DNA from: an uncultured Bacilli bacterium
GTDB lineage: Bacteria; Bacillota_I; Bacilli_A; ML615J-28; CAG-313
Direction: 5' to 3'
Length of the DNA: 64,000 nt
NCBI GenBank assembly: GCA_934140285.1
Contig: CAKPBI010000008.1
Span: 1 to 64,000 of the forward strand
In this document: piece after piece, positions 55,801 through 63,017 of the stretch
Position numbering within the stretch: the first letter of the stretch is position 1
How the letters are laid out: the number at the start of each line of letters is the position of its first letter
Made by a program: the position numbers and the translations under genes
Notes under the pieces: model-generated
Database searches by the model: none
What the model was told of the DNA's origin: nothing
What the model saw: only the letters and a program-made list of their open reading frames with translations

Positions 55801-56850
55801 GGAAGTGGTGTATTTGATAATTGTTCTAATTTACAATCTGTAGTTTTATCAACTAATCTTATAGAGTTGGGTGATAATTCATTTAATAATTGTAGTAGTT
55901 TAAAAGAAATTATCATTCCTGATAGTGTGACAAGAATAGGCGTTTATGCATTTTATGGTTGCAGTAATCTTCAATCAATTGTTTTATCAGCTAATTTAAA
56001 AGAATTAGAAGATTATACATTTGCTGCATGTACAAATTTAGTTGATGTAGTTGTACCAGATAGTGTAATTTATATTGGATCACATGTCTTTTATTACTGT
56101 AAAAATCTTCAAACAATTGTTTTATCAACTAATCTTTTAAGTATAGGATATGAGGCATTTGGCATTTGTACTAGTTTGAAAGAAGTAGTCATTCCAGATA
56201 GCGTTAAAAAAATATGTAAAACTGCTTTTGATAGTTGTTCAGGTTTATTATCGCTTACAATTGGTGCATCTTTAGAAAAGTTTGATAAATCATTTGTAAA
56301 GGATTCAAAGAAACTTGTTGAAATAATTAATAATAGTCAAATTTCTTTAAATAAAGATGATTTTGTTAATGTTGTTTCCATTCATCAAGGAAGTAGTAAT
56401 CTTTCTAAATATAATGATTATTACTTTTTAGTAGATGGTGAAATTAATTATTTAGTAGATTATTTAGGAAATGATTCTGAAGTTATACTTCCTGATGATT
56501 TTAATGGTCAAAAATACGTAATTAATAAATATGCATTTATAAGTGATAAAATTACGTTTGTTAAAACATCTGATGGAGTTACAGAAATAAAAGAAGAGGC
56601 ATTTATAAAATGCACTAATTTAACAACGTTTGTGTTATCAAAATCAGTTATTAAAATTGGAAAAGAAATCATGAATAAAGATTGTAAAGTATATTATTGT
56701 GGTACTGATAATGATAAAAGTAAAATAAGTATAGATTGGTCATGGAATAAATGGTTTTATAATATGTACATTTATCATGAAACACAACCTACAGGATATT
56801 ATACTGTAAAATATTGGCATTATGTTGATGGAAATATTGTTGAGTGGTAA
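49834..56850 (+). CDS. Giant lipoprotein: CxxC tandem repeats + FN3/Ig-like domains + BspA-type LRR array
   Basis: A 2338-residue surface protein with GGAAGGAAG before the ATG. The signal peptide ends in a lipobox (TISC, Cys24). Residues about 71-659 consist of seven full and one partial 79-residue repeat, each with CTRCDYTTF and KHKECTVCHKVLE; the paired Cys and many His suggest metal binding or disulfides. Then come FN3/Ig-like domains (about 665-1025), and from about 1040 to 2290 a BspA-type LRR5 array (units like SLREIIIPDSVTKIEKMAFY). It ends without LPxTG or a membrane helix, so lipid anchoring is the only attachment seen. Such BspA-like proteins bind host proteins or other bacteria. 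The FN3-like part resembles the membrane protein at 63018-64000. Single transcription unit. Confidence 0.9.
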   Translation: MKKKFSLLFELVFLLLLCFTTISCNKVNPKKCKHNYEIIEKVEATCVTDGLISYKCSICNNAYEEVIGKLGHDLVHHEKLDPICEEAGHEAYDTCTRCDYTTFKEISAIGHTSSEWIIDKDSNCTEDGSKHKECTVCHKVLETEVIVKLGHDFVHHEKLDPTCEEAGHEAYDTCTRCDYTTFKEIPATGHTSSDWIIDKESNCTEDGSKHKECTTCHKVLETEVIGKLGHDLVHHEKLDPICEEAGHEAYDTCTRCDYTTFKEIPTTGHTTSDWIVDVESTCIENGSKHKECTVCHKVLETEVIEKLGHDLVHHEKLDPICEETGHEAYDTCTRCDYTTFKGIPATGHTTSEWIIDKDSNCTEDGSKHKECTVCHKVLETEVINKLGHDFVHHEKLDPTCEEVGHEEYDTCTRCDYTTFKEIPATGHTSSEWIVDVEPTCINKGFRHKECITCYKNLITELINSLGHDLVHHEKLDPTCEEAGHEAYDTCTRCDYTTFKEIPAIGHTTSEWIIDKDSNCTEDGSKHKECTVCHKVLETEVINKLGHDFVHHEKLDPTCEEVGHEEYDTCTRCDYTTFKGISATGHTTSDWIIDQESNCTENGSKHKECTICNKVLEKEVIEKLGHDLVHHEAKEPTFDTIGWNSYDTCTRCDYTTYEELPMKERTTPDYLSMSVVDDENNSLTGTQKMRVHLLQNNLLYDWTVREYYGDYYGKENTSVDYGNTVLSKLTNLVDIKGNNFNYFCTNKNGDVVIKIKFWNPDNCEILSFTLNGVKYQTGMSCWDMTDMETLLLTINVGDAEGILDYTIDAIKYIDGTRIKDVRMIGNRHVYMAVHYDEKPVIKITNVSVGINSLKLLFNVSDNKKLISLSNGKIICALYDGNSVIDYADVTSLDNISFNNLIPGTNYQYSFIGYYDDFDGNGFTPKILQSGYIVTEDAVLFDDIKVDFSSISYKFKWNELINNGSIKSISLYDANDTLINDNVDSLEIATLSPDTEYKVLVNYSYDEYNGSIYLYFKTKLSKIVETEDYTYKLFADKTAEIIKYKNYDINSLLIPSVVVDNGNEYVITKIGENAFENHEEIEYINFPDNLEIISSYAFYGCPSIKYIIFPDNLKTVSSYAFYDTKNLDFLYLPKSIKTMGSNVFFSLEHTTYLSSTPVLFGFNVSQRTLSWVRVDSTFYPNSTSFEKNLIAQRTVKAVSKVLFDEERVYALCEAYNINYEYGEKHAELVRDYSGSNEIKIQVQNINDCDLTTISSCAFYQNEDLITIDISNNITKIGIMAFEGCINLRNVNMSNGVTTINADTFKDCNSLRKIDLLKNIEYIDSYAFANCSSLDYVYLDNIIYIGESAFENCTSLKNLTIDRLYFEEEPNKSITLDTHAFYGCNSLVRLNLPKSVNNISIDAFAGCVNLGICSLYERRPDFYDSYFDSDFGGSAPIIWGAFMDDNGICYTLKNGHARVVDFFLINNYETLFQIKNEIIVTSYGNEITYTVTAIDNGAFIRLGSYSNAFNSYVIIPESVNYISDDFKSYNFKYAYQNELVENDELIGIILEDKIAIIRCKADRSINSITIPSYINGIEVEYIFDGAFNGYYNLIEIINNSCAYNDSNLSYDMKHEGSIFEYNNFKFAFINGDLYLFDYLGNEENIILPDGVNGMRYSIHQNAFKDRMDIKSITIPGSVIKIDDYAFQNCLLLKSVTIQNGVEELGSYIFNNCINLENVLIGEDVNNLSDSQFNNCNKLKYNEFDNGLYLGTLTNPYIYLIGVKTRDINSLIINENTKEICWFATSGCTNLVSVTIPYGVKRIMDYAFSSSKSLPKIIIPDSVIYIGEYAFNTYGCQIFYEYENCYYLGDNENPYRILYKVKDETITNCVINESTKVINDSAFLNCSNLTEIIIPNSVTIIGSGAFYGCNKLISISLSNNLTYIKNNAFLECSSLREIIIPDSVTKIEKMAFYNCTSLKTIKLSNNLTSIEDTTFFGCSSLEKIIIPDNVKKIGSGVFDNCSNLQSVVLSTNLIELGDNSFNNCSSLKEIIIPDSVTRIGVYAFYGCSNLQSIVLSANLKELEDYTFAACTNLVDVVVPDSVIYIGSHVFYYCKNLQTIVLSTNLLSIGYEAFGICTSLKEVVIPDSVKKICKTAFDSCSGLLSLTIGASLEKFDKSFVKDSKKLVEIINNSQISLNKDDFVNVVSIHQGSSNLSKYNDYYFLVDGEINYLVDYLGNDSEVILPDDFNGQKYVINKYAFISDKITFVKTSDGVTEIKEEAFIKCTNLTTFVLSKSVIKIGKEIMNKDCKVYYCGTDNDKSKISIDWSWNKWFYNMYIYHETQPTGYYTVKYWHYVDGNIVEW
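50044..51810 (+). repeat. 237-bp coding tandem repeat, about 7.5 copies
   Basis: Unit starts at 50044, 50281, 50518, 50755, 50992, 51229, 51466 and 51703, spaced exactly 237 bases, each beginning with GGTCATGATTT or a near variant. Units 4-5 and units 6-7 are much more alike to each other than to the rest, pointing to duplication of a two-unit block (474 bases). The last unit is diverged and partial. Confidence 0.92.
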
Positions 56851-56860
56851 TTAATAACAA

Positions 56861-56896
56861 AAAATGCGTTGATTCATTTCAACGCATTTTGCTTTT
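56861..56896. terminator. Bidirectional terminator between convergent genes
   Basis: AAAATGCGTTGA (56861-56872) and TCAACGCATTTT (56879-56890) form a perfect 12-pair stem with A and T flanks. It serves the giant lipoprotein gene (+) and rnhC (-). Confidence 0.9.
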
Positions 56897-56900
56897 TTAT

Positions 56901-57890
56901 TTATTTAATATTTAGTTTTTGTTTTATATCTTCAATACCTACAAGTCTTGATTTAGGTAGGGGATTATGTTTGAAGTAATCGATGACACGAAGAGAGTTA
57001 GCATACTTTAGTTTTGCGACTTTCTTAAGTTCTGCAAAGCCATAGGAACGAACAAAAGAGATGGCAGCGTGGTCAACTTCAGGTCCTGCTCCTTTTAAAA
57101 GTTCCATTTTATACTCAATACTTAGTTTTTTTAGTTCTCGTAAGAATGCTGCTCTAGCAATAATTGAGGCAGCCGCAATCCCGATATGCTCCTTCTCACC
57201 ACGGACAATTGTAGTAACATTTGTTACGACATTTTGTTGATGTTCAAGGTATTTTAGGTATTTTTCTTTAGGTGTAAACTCGTCAATTAATATAGCGTCG
57301 TACTTTACATCACCTATTTTTTTTAGTATACTATTTATAGCTTTATTGTGAAGATAAGCTTTAATAAAATTAAGATTATCATATTTTGGAGAAAGACTAT
57401 TTATCTTAATTGGATCTAAGAATACGATTGAGTAGGGAATGATTTCCGCAATTTTAATGGCTAAAGGAATCATTTGACTATCGGTTAATAGTTTGGAATC
57501 TTTAACGCCAAGATGACGAAGTTTAGTCATTGCTTCATGGTCGGTGTATGTTGCACAAACAACAACCGGACCGAAGAAGTCGCCAGTTCCTACTTCATCA
57601 GTACCAATCGCAACAAGATTACTATAATCAACAGTTGGAATGATTTTTTCTTCATCGATAGGAAGATTAAATTTTTTAGCCCATTGATTGTATTCTTTAG
57701 CTTCATTTAAACCTTGGAATAAAACAACGTTAGTGCGATAAAAGGTAATGGTTACATTTGTAAGTTTGGCACGAGCAATCGTATATTTGGATGCTCCATA
57801 TTCAAGGTAACCTTGATAAAAGTCAATCATTTCTTGCATTTGCTCATTTGTAGCTTTAATCTTATGAGTGGAATTAGTATTCTGTTGCAT
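56901..57890 (-). CDS. rnhC: Ribonuclease HIII
   Basis: A 329-residue protein. The ATG (complement of 57888-57890) is preceded by GGAGGATACATTT. The in-frame TTG further upstream is part of the promoter -35. The N-terminal TBP-like domain (about 1-85) distinguishes HIII from HII. The catalytic motif VAIGTDEVGTGDFFGPVVVCA and LGVKDSKLLTD contain the acidic residues, with IIDEF-type Asp (AILIDEFTP) and AAASIIARAAFLREL following. It cleaves the RNA strand of RNA-DNA hybrids. Next to mutS2 as in many Firmicutes, but in the opposite direction. Confidence 0.94.
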   Translation of the reverse strand: MQQNTNSTHKIKATNEQMQEMIDFYQGYLEYGASKYTIARAKLTNVTITFYRTNVVLFQGLNEAKEYNQWAKKFNLPIDEEKIIPTVDYSNLVAIGTDEVGTGDFFGPVVVCATYTDHEAMTKLRHLGVKDSKLLTDSQMIPLAIKIAEIIPYSIVFLDPIKINSLSPKYDNLNFIKAYLHNKAINSILKKIGDVKYDAILIDEFTPKEKYLKYLEHQQNVVTNVTTIVRGEKEHIGIAAASIIARAAFLRELKKLSIEYKMELLKGAGPEVDHAAISFVRSYGFAELKKVAKLKYANSLRVIDYFKHNPLPKSRLVGIEDIKQKLNIK

Positions 57891-57909
57891 AAATGTATCC
57901 TCCAAGAAA

Positions 57910-57938
57910 ATTATATCATAAAATTGTTTTTTTAGCAA
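57910..57938 (-). promoter_or_regulatory. Sigma-A promoter of rnhC
   Basis: On the minus strand: TTGCTA (57938-57933), a 17-base spacer ending in TGA, and TATAAT (57915-57910), an extended -10. Confidence 0.75.
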
Positions 57939-57953
57939 TAGAAAGGAATAAAC

Positions 57954-60305
57954 ATGAGTGATATTAAATTACTAAGTACTAAAAAACTAGAAATAAATGA
58001 AATATTAACATCCTTATATCATGAATGTATTCTACCTAAAACTAGGGATATCGTTAAAAACTTAGAACAGAGTGATGATATCGAATATTTAAATAATGAA
58101 CTTGATAATGTTGATGAAGCTTTAAAGATTATTATGCGCTTTGAAAGAGCTCCAATTATGATGAGTTCTGATTATGATTACATTTTAATGCTTGCATCAA
58201 AGGGAGCTAAACTATCTGGTCGTGAAATCTATGAAACAGAAAGGTTATTTCTAACGATTAAAGCTAATAAGAAACTACTTAATGCTTTATTAAATGAGAA
58301 AGTTAGTTGCAATAACTATGAAAGAATTGTCAATGAAATAGATGTCATTGATTATCTAGACCAAATTATCATTAAGTCAATCGATGAATCAGGGGAAGTT
58401 TTAGATAATGCTAGTCCAACCCTTAAACAAATCCGTAATAAACTTCAAGGGATTGACCAAAGAATCAAAACAAGATGCCAAGAAATCTTAGTTAGAGAAA
58501 CATCAAAACTAGCTCAAAGTAGCATTGTAATGCGAAATGATTGTTACTGTTTAGCTGTTAAAGCTGAATATAAAAATATGGTAAAAGGTACCATCCAAGA
58601 CTATAGTTCAAGTATGCAGACTGTCTATATTGAACCATATGGAGTTCAAGAGTTAATGCGAGAAAAGATGGAACTATATCATCAAGAACATGATGAAATT
58701 GAAAAAATCTTAAAAGAGATTTCTTCCTATATAAATAATGAAGTAGAAAGACTAAAACTATATTTTGAGAAAGTAGTAGAACTTGACCTCCTTTTTGCAA
58801 AATCTTCGCTTGCTCGTACTTACTCAGGAAGACGTCCCCACTTAAATCTTGATGGTAACCTTAATTTAGTTAATGCAAGACATCCATTACTAAAGGTTAA
58901 AAAGGTAATTCCTAATAATATTAATTTTAGTTCAAAATATGATGGGATTATTATTACTGGTCCGAATACTGGTGGTAAGACCGTCTTATTAAAAACCGTT
59001 GGTTTACTTGTTTTAATGACTAAATATGGTTTATTAATTCCAGCTGATGCGGAAAGTGATGTTATGCTTTATGATAATGTTTTCTGTGATATTGGTGATG
59101 ACCAAAGTATTGAGAATAACTTATCCACATTTTCATCACATATGAACAACATAGTTCAAATCATTAATGAGGTTACTCCTAAATCTTTAGTCTTATTTGA
59201 TGAAATTGGTGCCGGCACTGACCCGGTTGAAGGTTCCAATCTTGCTAAAGCAATTTTAAAATATTTAATAAAAAATGAAGTTAGTTTCATTACCACAACT
59301 CATTATTCAGACTTGAAAGCCTTTGGATTTGAAGAACCTCGCATTATTAATGCTTCAATGGAATTTGACCAAAATACATTATCGCCAACTTATCATTTAC
59401 TAATCGGGGTAAGTGGATCATCTAATGCTTTATATATTGCTAAAAGACTAGGCCTAAAGAAAGAAATCTTAGATGATGCTAATGAATTAACATTAACTAA
59501 TGATACAGAAACGAGAAAGTTAATCTTAAAACTTGAAGCAATGGTTAATGAAAATGAAGAATTAAAACGCTCATTAAATTCATTAATTCAAGAAAATGAA
59601 ACAAAACAAAAACAACTTGATAACGAACTTGACAATATTGATCAAAAGCAAAAAGAAATCATCAATAAGGCTATCCTTGAAGCTACTAAAATCATTGAAA
59701 AAGCCAAAGGTGAAGGACAAGACTTAATATTAGCTCTTGAAGAAAACCTCAACAAGAATTTAAAACTTCATGAAGTAATTGACCTCAAGAAAAAACTTAA
59801 TGACTTAGATGTCAAAAAGAAAACGGAAAAGAAGAAGAAAACTACCAATTCAAATGAACCTATTGAAGTTGGTGATGATGTTTATATTGATTCTTACGAT
59901 CAATATGGCAGTGTCCAAAAAATAAATAAAAATGGTACCTACCATGTAGCTATCGGTAATATCTTACTTGATGTTAGTCGCGATGATTTGAGTAAAGTTA
60001 AGAAAACCCCAAAGGTTAGTGAACCAAAATCACGAATTAGTACTAGTACTTCGAAAGCTAACGTGTCTTTAGTTCTTGATTTAAGAGGTAAAAGATATGT
60101 CGAGGCTGAAGATGCTCTTGATAAATATATCGACGATTTAGTATTAGTTGGAATCAAACAAGCTACCATTATTCATGGTTATGGTACGGGAGCAATCCGT
60201 GAGCTCGTTCAATCCTTTGTCAGACGTTCACCCCACATTAAGTCGTTCCGCTATGGTGGTGAGACAGAAGGTGGCTTTGGGGTAACAGTCATTGAGTTAA
60301 AGTAG
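57954..60305 (+). CDS. mutS2: Endonuclease MutS2 / ribosome rescue ATPase
   Basis: A 783-residue protein with AGAAAGGAAT before the ATG. An N-terminal clamp-like part without the MutS mismatch domains is followed by the ABC ATPase (Walker A GPNTGGKT at 336-343, then LVLFDEIGAGTDPVEGSNLA and TTHYSDLKAF), a long coiled coil (about 515-640), a KOW-like segment and a C-terminal Smr domain (about 705-783: LDLRGKRYVEAEDALDKYI and IIHGYGTGAI). MutS2 suppresses recombination in some species; in Bacillus it splits collided ribosomes. The Smr loop deviates only slightly from the LDLHG/LDLRG consensus. A thioredoxin-like gene follows nine bases later. Confidence 0.95.
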   Translation: MSDIKLLSTKKLEINEILTSLYHECILPKTRDIVKNLEQSDDIEYLNNELDNVDEALKIIMRFERAPIMMSSDYDYILMLASKGAKLSGREIYETERLFLTIKANKKLLNALLNEKVSCNNYERIVNEIDVIDYLDQIIIKSIDESGEVLDNASPTLKQIRNKLQGIDQRIKTRCQEILVRETSKLAQSSIVMRNDCYCLAVKAEYKNMVKGTIQDYSSSMQTVYIEPYGVQELMREKMELYHQEHDEIEKILKEISSYINNEVERLKLYFEKVVELDLLFAKSSLARTYSGRRPHLNLDGNLNLVNARHPLLKVKKVIPNNINFSSKYDGIIITGPNTGGKTVLLKTVGLLVLMTKYGLLIPADAESDVMLYDNVFCDIGDDQSIENNLSTFSSHMNNIVQIINEVTPKSLVLFDEIGAGTDPVEGSNLAKAILKYLIKNEVSFITTTHYSDLKAFGFEEPRIINASMEFDQNTLSPTYHLLIGVSGSSNALYIAKRLGLKKEILDDANELTLTNDTETRKLILKLEAMVNENEELKRSLNSLIQENETKQKQLDNELDNIDQKQKEIINKAILEATKIIEKAKGEGQDLILALEENLNKNLKLHEVIDLKKKLNDLDVKKKTEKKKKTTNSNEPIEVGDDVYIDSYDQYGSVQKINKNGTYHVAIGNILLDVSRDDLSKVKKTPKVSEPKSRISTSTSKANVSLVLDLRGKRYVEAEDALDKYIDDLVLVGIKQATIIHGYGTGAIRELVQSFVRRSPHIKSFRYGGETEGGFGVTVIELK

Positions 60306-60313
60306 GTGAGATA

Positions 60314-60634
60314 ATGAATGAAATAAAAGAAATCAACTTAAATGAACAAACTTTAGAGGAAGTAAATATTAATAACGGCATCGTTGTCTTCTATACTAAG
60401 TGGTGCCCAATTTGTAAGATGCTACTATTTAAATTTGAAGAACTATTAGATGATTATCCTGAAATGCATATTTATAAAGTTGATACTAGTATTTCTGATA
60501 ATTTACCTTTAGGAGTTTCAACCAAGACAGTACCTACTACCTTATTATATATAGAAGGTAAAATTACAGAAAAATATCAAGGAATGCTAAGTGATGATGA
60601 CTTTGATGAAATAATCAATGCAATTAATCATTAA
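60314..60634 (+). CDS. Thioredoxin-like protein
   Basis: A 106-residue thioredoxin fold with the active site WCPIC (Cys31, Cys34) and the cis-Pro loop STKTVPTTLLY. The gene has no signal peptide, so it is cytosolic. The CPIC centre differs from the CGPC of housekeeping thioredoxins, and the protein probably serves a specific partner. It is transcribed with mutS2 (AGGTGAG ribosome binding site in the intergenic bases); this neighbour pair is common in Firmicutes. Confidence 0.9.
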   Translation: MNEIKEINLNEQTLEEVNINNGIVVFYTKWCPICKMLLFKFEELLDDYPEMHIYKVDTSISDNLPLGVSTKTVPTTLLYIEGKITEKYQGMLSDDDFDEIINAINH

Positions 60635-60678
60635 AAAAAATAAAATATGATATACTATATAAAAGGAGCGTGACTAAA

Positions 60679-61407
60679 ATGAATCTTGAAGAAAAGAAAT
60701 TATATGTAAAGGAAAACTTAAAGTATGTACCAGCTGAAGAAGTTAGATTATACGACTACAACTTTGCATGTGTTTATACCAAAAACTCCACATGCATAGA
60801 AGGTACTACCCTTGTATCTGTTGAAGATGTTGTTTCTATTACAAAAGGTTATCCAGTAAGAATTGATGAAACATTAAAGCGTAGTATTTATAACCATTTC
60901 CGTACATATCAATTTATGCTTGACTATATCCATGATGGAAAACCATTTACTGAAGATTTTGTTAAAGACTTACATGAAATGTTACTTGATGGTATTATCA
61001 ATGGAGGCTTATATCGTAATACTAACATCAGCATTAAAGGATCACACCATACTCCATGTGATTACATCAAAGTATACGATCGTATGAAAAAATACTATGA
61101 CACCCTTCAAAATTATGAAGGAACAACTATTCAAAAAGCAGCATATGCTCACTTACAACTTGCTAAAGTACATCCATTCTTAGATGGTAATGGTCGTCTT
61201 GCGAGACTTGTATTAAACTATATGCTAATTGAAGGTGGATATTTACCAATCTCCATCCCCGCAAAAGATAAGCTTCACTATTTTGAATTATTAGAAGAAT
61301 TTAAAGTTAATAAGACTCAAGTACCATTTGAAGAATATCTAGAAGTACTTGTAAATAGAGAATATGACCGTCTTATTGATTTAATTGACCACTATAAGAA
61401 TAAATAA
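60679..61407 (+). CDS. Fic family protein with N-terminal autoinhibitory motif
   Basis: A 242-residue protein. ATG 60679 is ten bases after GGAG, better spaced than GTG 60670. The Fic core motif HPFLDGNGRLAR (starting at His165) is intact. A flap segment (SIKGSHHTPCDYIKV) precedes it. STCIEG (Ser37-Glu41-Gly42) matches the (S/T)xxxE(G/N) inhibitory helix of class II Fic proteins, where the Glu blocks productive ATP binding. Fic enzymes transfer AMP (or other groups) to target proteins. An extended -10 (TGATATACT, 60648-60656) lies upstream, giving a very short leader. No separate antitoxin gene is seen, as expected for class II. Confidence 0.93.
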   Translation: MNLEEKKLYVKENLKYVPAEEVRLYDYNFACVYTKNSTCIEGTTLVSVEDVVSITKGYPVRIDETLKRSIYNHFRTYQFMLDYIHDGKPFTEDFVKDLHEMLLDGIINGGLYRNTNISIKGSHHTPCDYIKVYDRMKKYYDTLQNYEGTTIQKAAYAHLQLAKVHPFLDGNGRLARLVLNYMLIEGGYLPISIPAKDKLHYFELLEEFKVNKTQVPFEEYLEVLVNREYDRLIDLIDHYKNK

Positions 61408-61457
61408 GTGACAATTTAAAATTTTTGGTCTTTTTGCTTTAAAAAAAATGGTAAAAA

Positions 61458-61466
61458 TGGTATAAT
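61458..61466 (+). promoter_or_regulatory. Extended -10 promoter of the DUF402 gene
   Basis: TGGTATAAT (61458-61466) is a full extended -10. The -35 region is weak. Confidence 0.65.
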
Positions 61467-61494
61467 TATTACGATTTAAGAAAGAAGTGATTAT

Positions 61495-62055
61495 GTGAAT
61501 AACAAAATAGAAATTATTAGTTATAAACATAATGGTGTTCTTCATCGTGTATGGCAATCAACTTACATAGTACGCCAAACAAGCGATGTTTTAGTAATAG
61601 TTAATGACCGTGCAAATGTCATTGATGGTGATGGTAGAAGATGGAAAACGAAAGAACCGGCAGTATGTTACTTCTTTAAAAACTATTGGTTTAACATTAT
61701 CTGCATGTTAAGAGGCAACGCAATCTATTATTACTGTAATTTGAGTTCACCTTATGTAAAGGATAGTGAAGGTGTTAAGTACATAGACTATGATCTCGAT
61801 GTTAAGGTTTTCCCAAGTGGAGATAAAATTATCCTTGATCGTGATGAATTTGATTTTAATAAAATTGACTATGGATATTCCGATAAACTTGTAAGTATCA
61901 TTGAACGTGAACTTCAAGTATTATTAAATCGAATTGATAAAGGAATTTTACCATTTAATTCAGAAGTTGTACTTAGTGATTACGCTATTTATTGTAACTT
62001 AAAAGAACAAGTCAAAAGGAAAGCCAAAAAGCATCAAGCAAAACTACTAAATTAG
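61495..62055 (+). CDS. DUF402 family nucleotide phosphatase (Ntdp-like)
   Basis: A 186-residue protein starting at GTG 61495, after GAAAGAAGTGA. Characteristic segments: SYKHNGVLHRVWQSTYIV at the N-terminus, EPAVCYFFKNYWFNIICML, and the central acidic signature KYIDYDLDVKVFPSG with DRDEFDF. The Asp and Glu residues bind divalent metal. Staphylococcal and Bacillus members hydrolyse nucleoside tri- and diphosphates. Length (~175-185) fits. A terminator follows. Confidence 0.9.
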   Translation: MNNKIEIISYKHNGVLHRVWQSTYIVRQTSDVLVIVNDRANVIDGDGRRWKTKEPAVCYFFKNYWFNIICMLRGNAIYYYCNLSSPYVKDSEGVKYIDYDLDVKVFPSGDKIILDRDEFDFNKIDYGYSDKLVSIIERELQVLLNRIDKGILPFNSEVVLSDYAIYCNLKEQVKRKAKKHQAKLLN

Positions 62056-62073
62056 TAAATAAGGCGACTAAAT

Positions 62074-62136
62074 CCGTATCTTTATGATACGGGTTTTTTC
62101 TTTTATTCTCACACCTTTATAAAAAAGGTGTTTTAT
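62074..62136 (+). terminator. Two consecutive terminator hairpins
   Basis: CCGTATC (62074-62080) pairs with GATACGG (62086-62092), followed by a T run. A second hairpin, ACACCTTT (62111-62118) with AAAGGTGT (62124-62131), also has a T-rich tail. Confidence 0.85.
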
Positions 62137-62185
62137 TTTGCTTTTTTTTAAAACAGATGTGTCTTATGTAGTGTGAGGTGAAAGT

Positions 62186-62422
62186 ATGAAACTAGTAAAA
62201 ACACAGGTATGTCTATATATTTATGAAGAATTACTAAACAATAAATTTATAAACACTACCGAAATAAGACAAAAATTTAACTTAGAAGATAAAACATTTA
62301 GTAGATACATCAATGAAATTCGTTCATATCTTTACAATTTTTATACAGGAAAGGAGATAGTATACTTACGTTCTAAACAAATTTATAAGCTAGTATCCTA
62401 CACAAATGATACAAATTTTTGA
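62186..62422 (+). CDS. Small winged-helix DNA-binding protein
   Basis: A 78-residue protein with GTGAGGTGAAAG before the ATG. Residues about 8-55 look like the N-terminal helix-turn-helix of WYL/DeoR-type regulators (INTTEIRQKFNLEDKTFSRY, then INEIRSYLY), with a short wing (EIVYLRSKQIYKLV). No effector domain is present, so it would be a stand-alone DNA-binding unit. It lies 81 bases upstream of the ECF sigma gene and carries the TGTGTCTTAT motif in its own leader. Confidence 0.75.
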   Translation: MKLVKTQVCLYIYEELLNNKFINTTEIRQKFNLEDKTFSRYINEIRSYLYNFYTGKEIVYLRSKQIYKLVSYTNDTNF

Positions 62423-62462
62423 TAAAGAGACATTTAATGTCCTAATCGTTTGGTAGAATATG

Positions 62463-62488
62463 GTAACAAAATTATAAATGTTAACGTA
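62463..62488 (+). promoter_or_regulatory. ECF-sigma-type promoter (probable autoregulation)
   Basis: GTAAC (62463-62467), a 17-base spacer and CGTA (62485-62488) fit the (T)GTAAC-N16/17-CGT pattern of Firmicutes ECF sigma promoters. It stands directly upstream of the ECF sigma gene, the usual autoregulation arrangement. Confidence 0.65.
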
Positions 62489-62503
62489 TAAAGAGGAGAA
62501 TTT

Positions 62504-63016
62504 ATGAATAAAAAGCAAATTGATTTAATCAAAGAAAAAGACGAAGAAGCGTTTGAAGATTTATACGCTGAGTACAAAAACCTAATTTATTACGTTATAT
62601 ACCAAATTGTAAGAAATCACGATGCGACATCAAGATTATTACAAGATACATTTCTTACGGTATATAATAAGATCGAACAATATAACGGGGGAAACTTTAA
62701 ATACTGGATACTTACAATTGCTAAGAATCTTGCTAAAAACTATTGTACAAGAGATTTAGTTAAGGAAAAAAGAATCATTAAAAATAATGATATTATTGAT
62801 GAACTACCTGACGTAAGTACAACCTACTTGGGGAAATATGATGAAATATTATCAGAAAATTTTGATCAGGAAGAAAAAGATGTTATCGTTTATAACATTG
62901 TTTTCGGATACAAATTTAAAGAAATCGCTGAAATGATGGATAAAACTCCAAAGTATGTTAGTCTAAAATTTAAATTATCTTTAGAAAAACTAAGAATGAT
63001 CATGGAGGAACAATAA
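62504..63016 (+). CDS. ECF RNA polymerase sigma factor
   Basis: A 170-residue sigma-70 family protein, with AGAGGAG before the ATG. Region 2 (about 10-80) contains EAFEDLYAEYKNLIYYVIYQ and FKYWILTIAKNLAKNY; region 4 (about 115-165) contains the helix-turn-helix FGYKFKEIAEMMDKTPKYVS. Regions 1.1 and 3 are lacking, as in ECF (group 4) factors. It directs RNA polymerase to stress or envelope genes. The next gene, starting two bases after its stop, encodes a single-pass membrane protein whose position and topology fit an anti-sigma factor. Confidence 0.92.
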   Translation: MNKKQIDLIKEKDEEAFEDLYAEYKNLIYYVIYQIVRNHDATSRLLQDTFLTVYNKIEQYNGGNFKYWILTIAKNLAKNYCTRDLVKEKRIIKNNDIIDELPDVSTTYLGKYDEILSENFDQEEKDVIVYNIVFGYKFKEIAEMMDKTPKYVSLKFKLSLEKLRMIMEEQ

Positions 63017-63017
63017 A

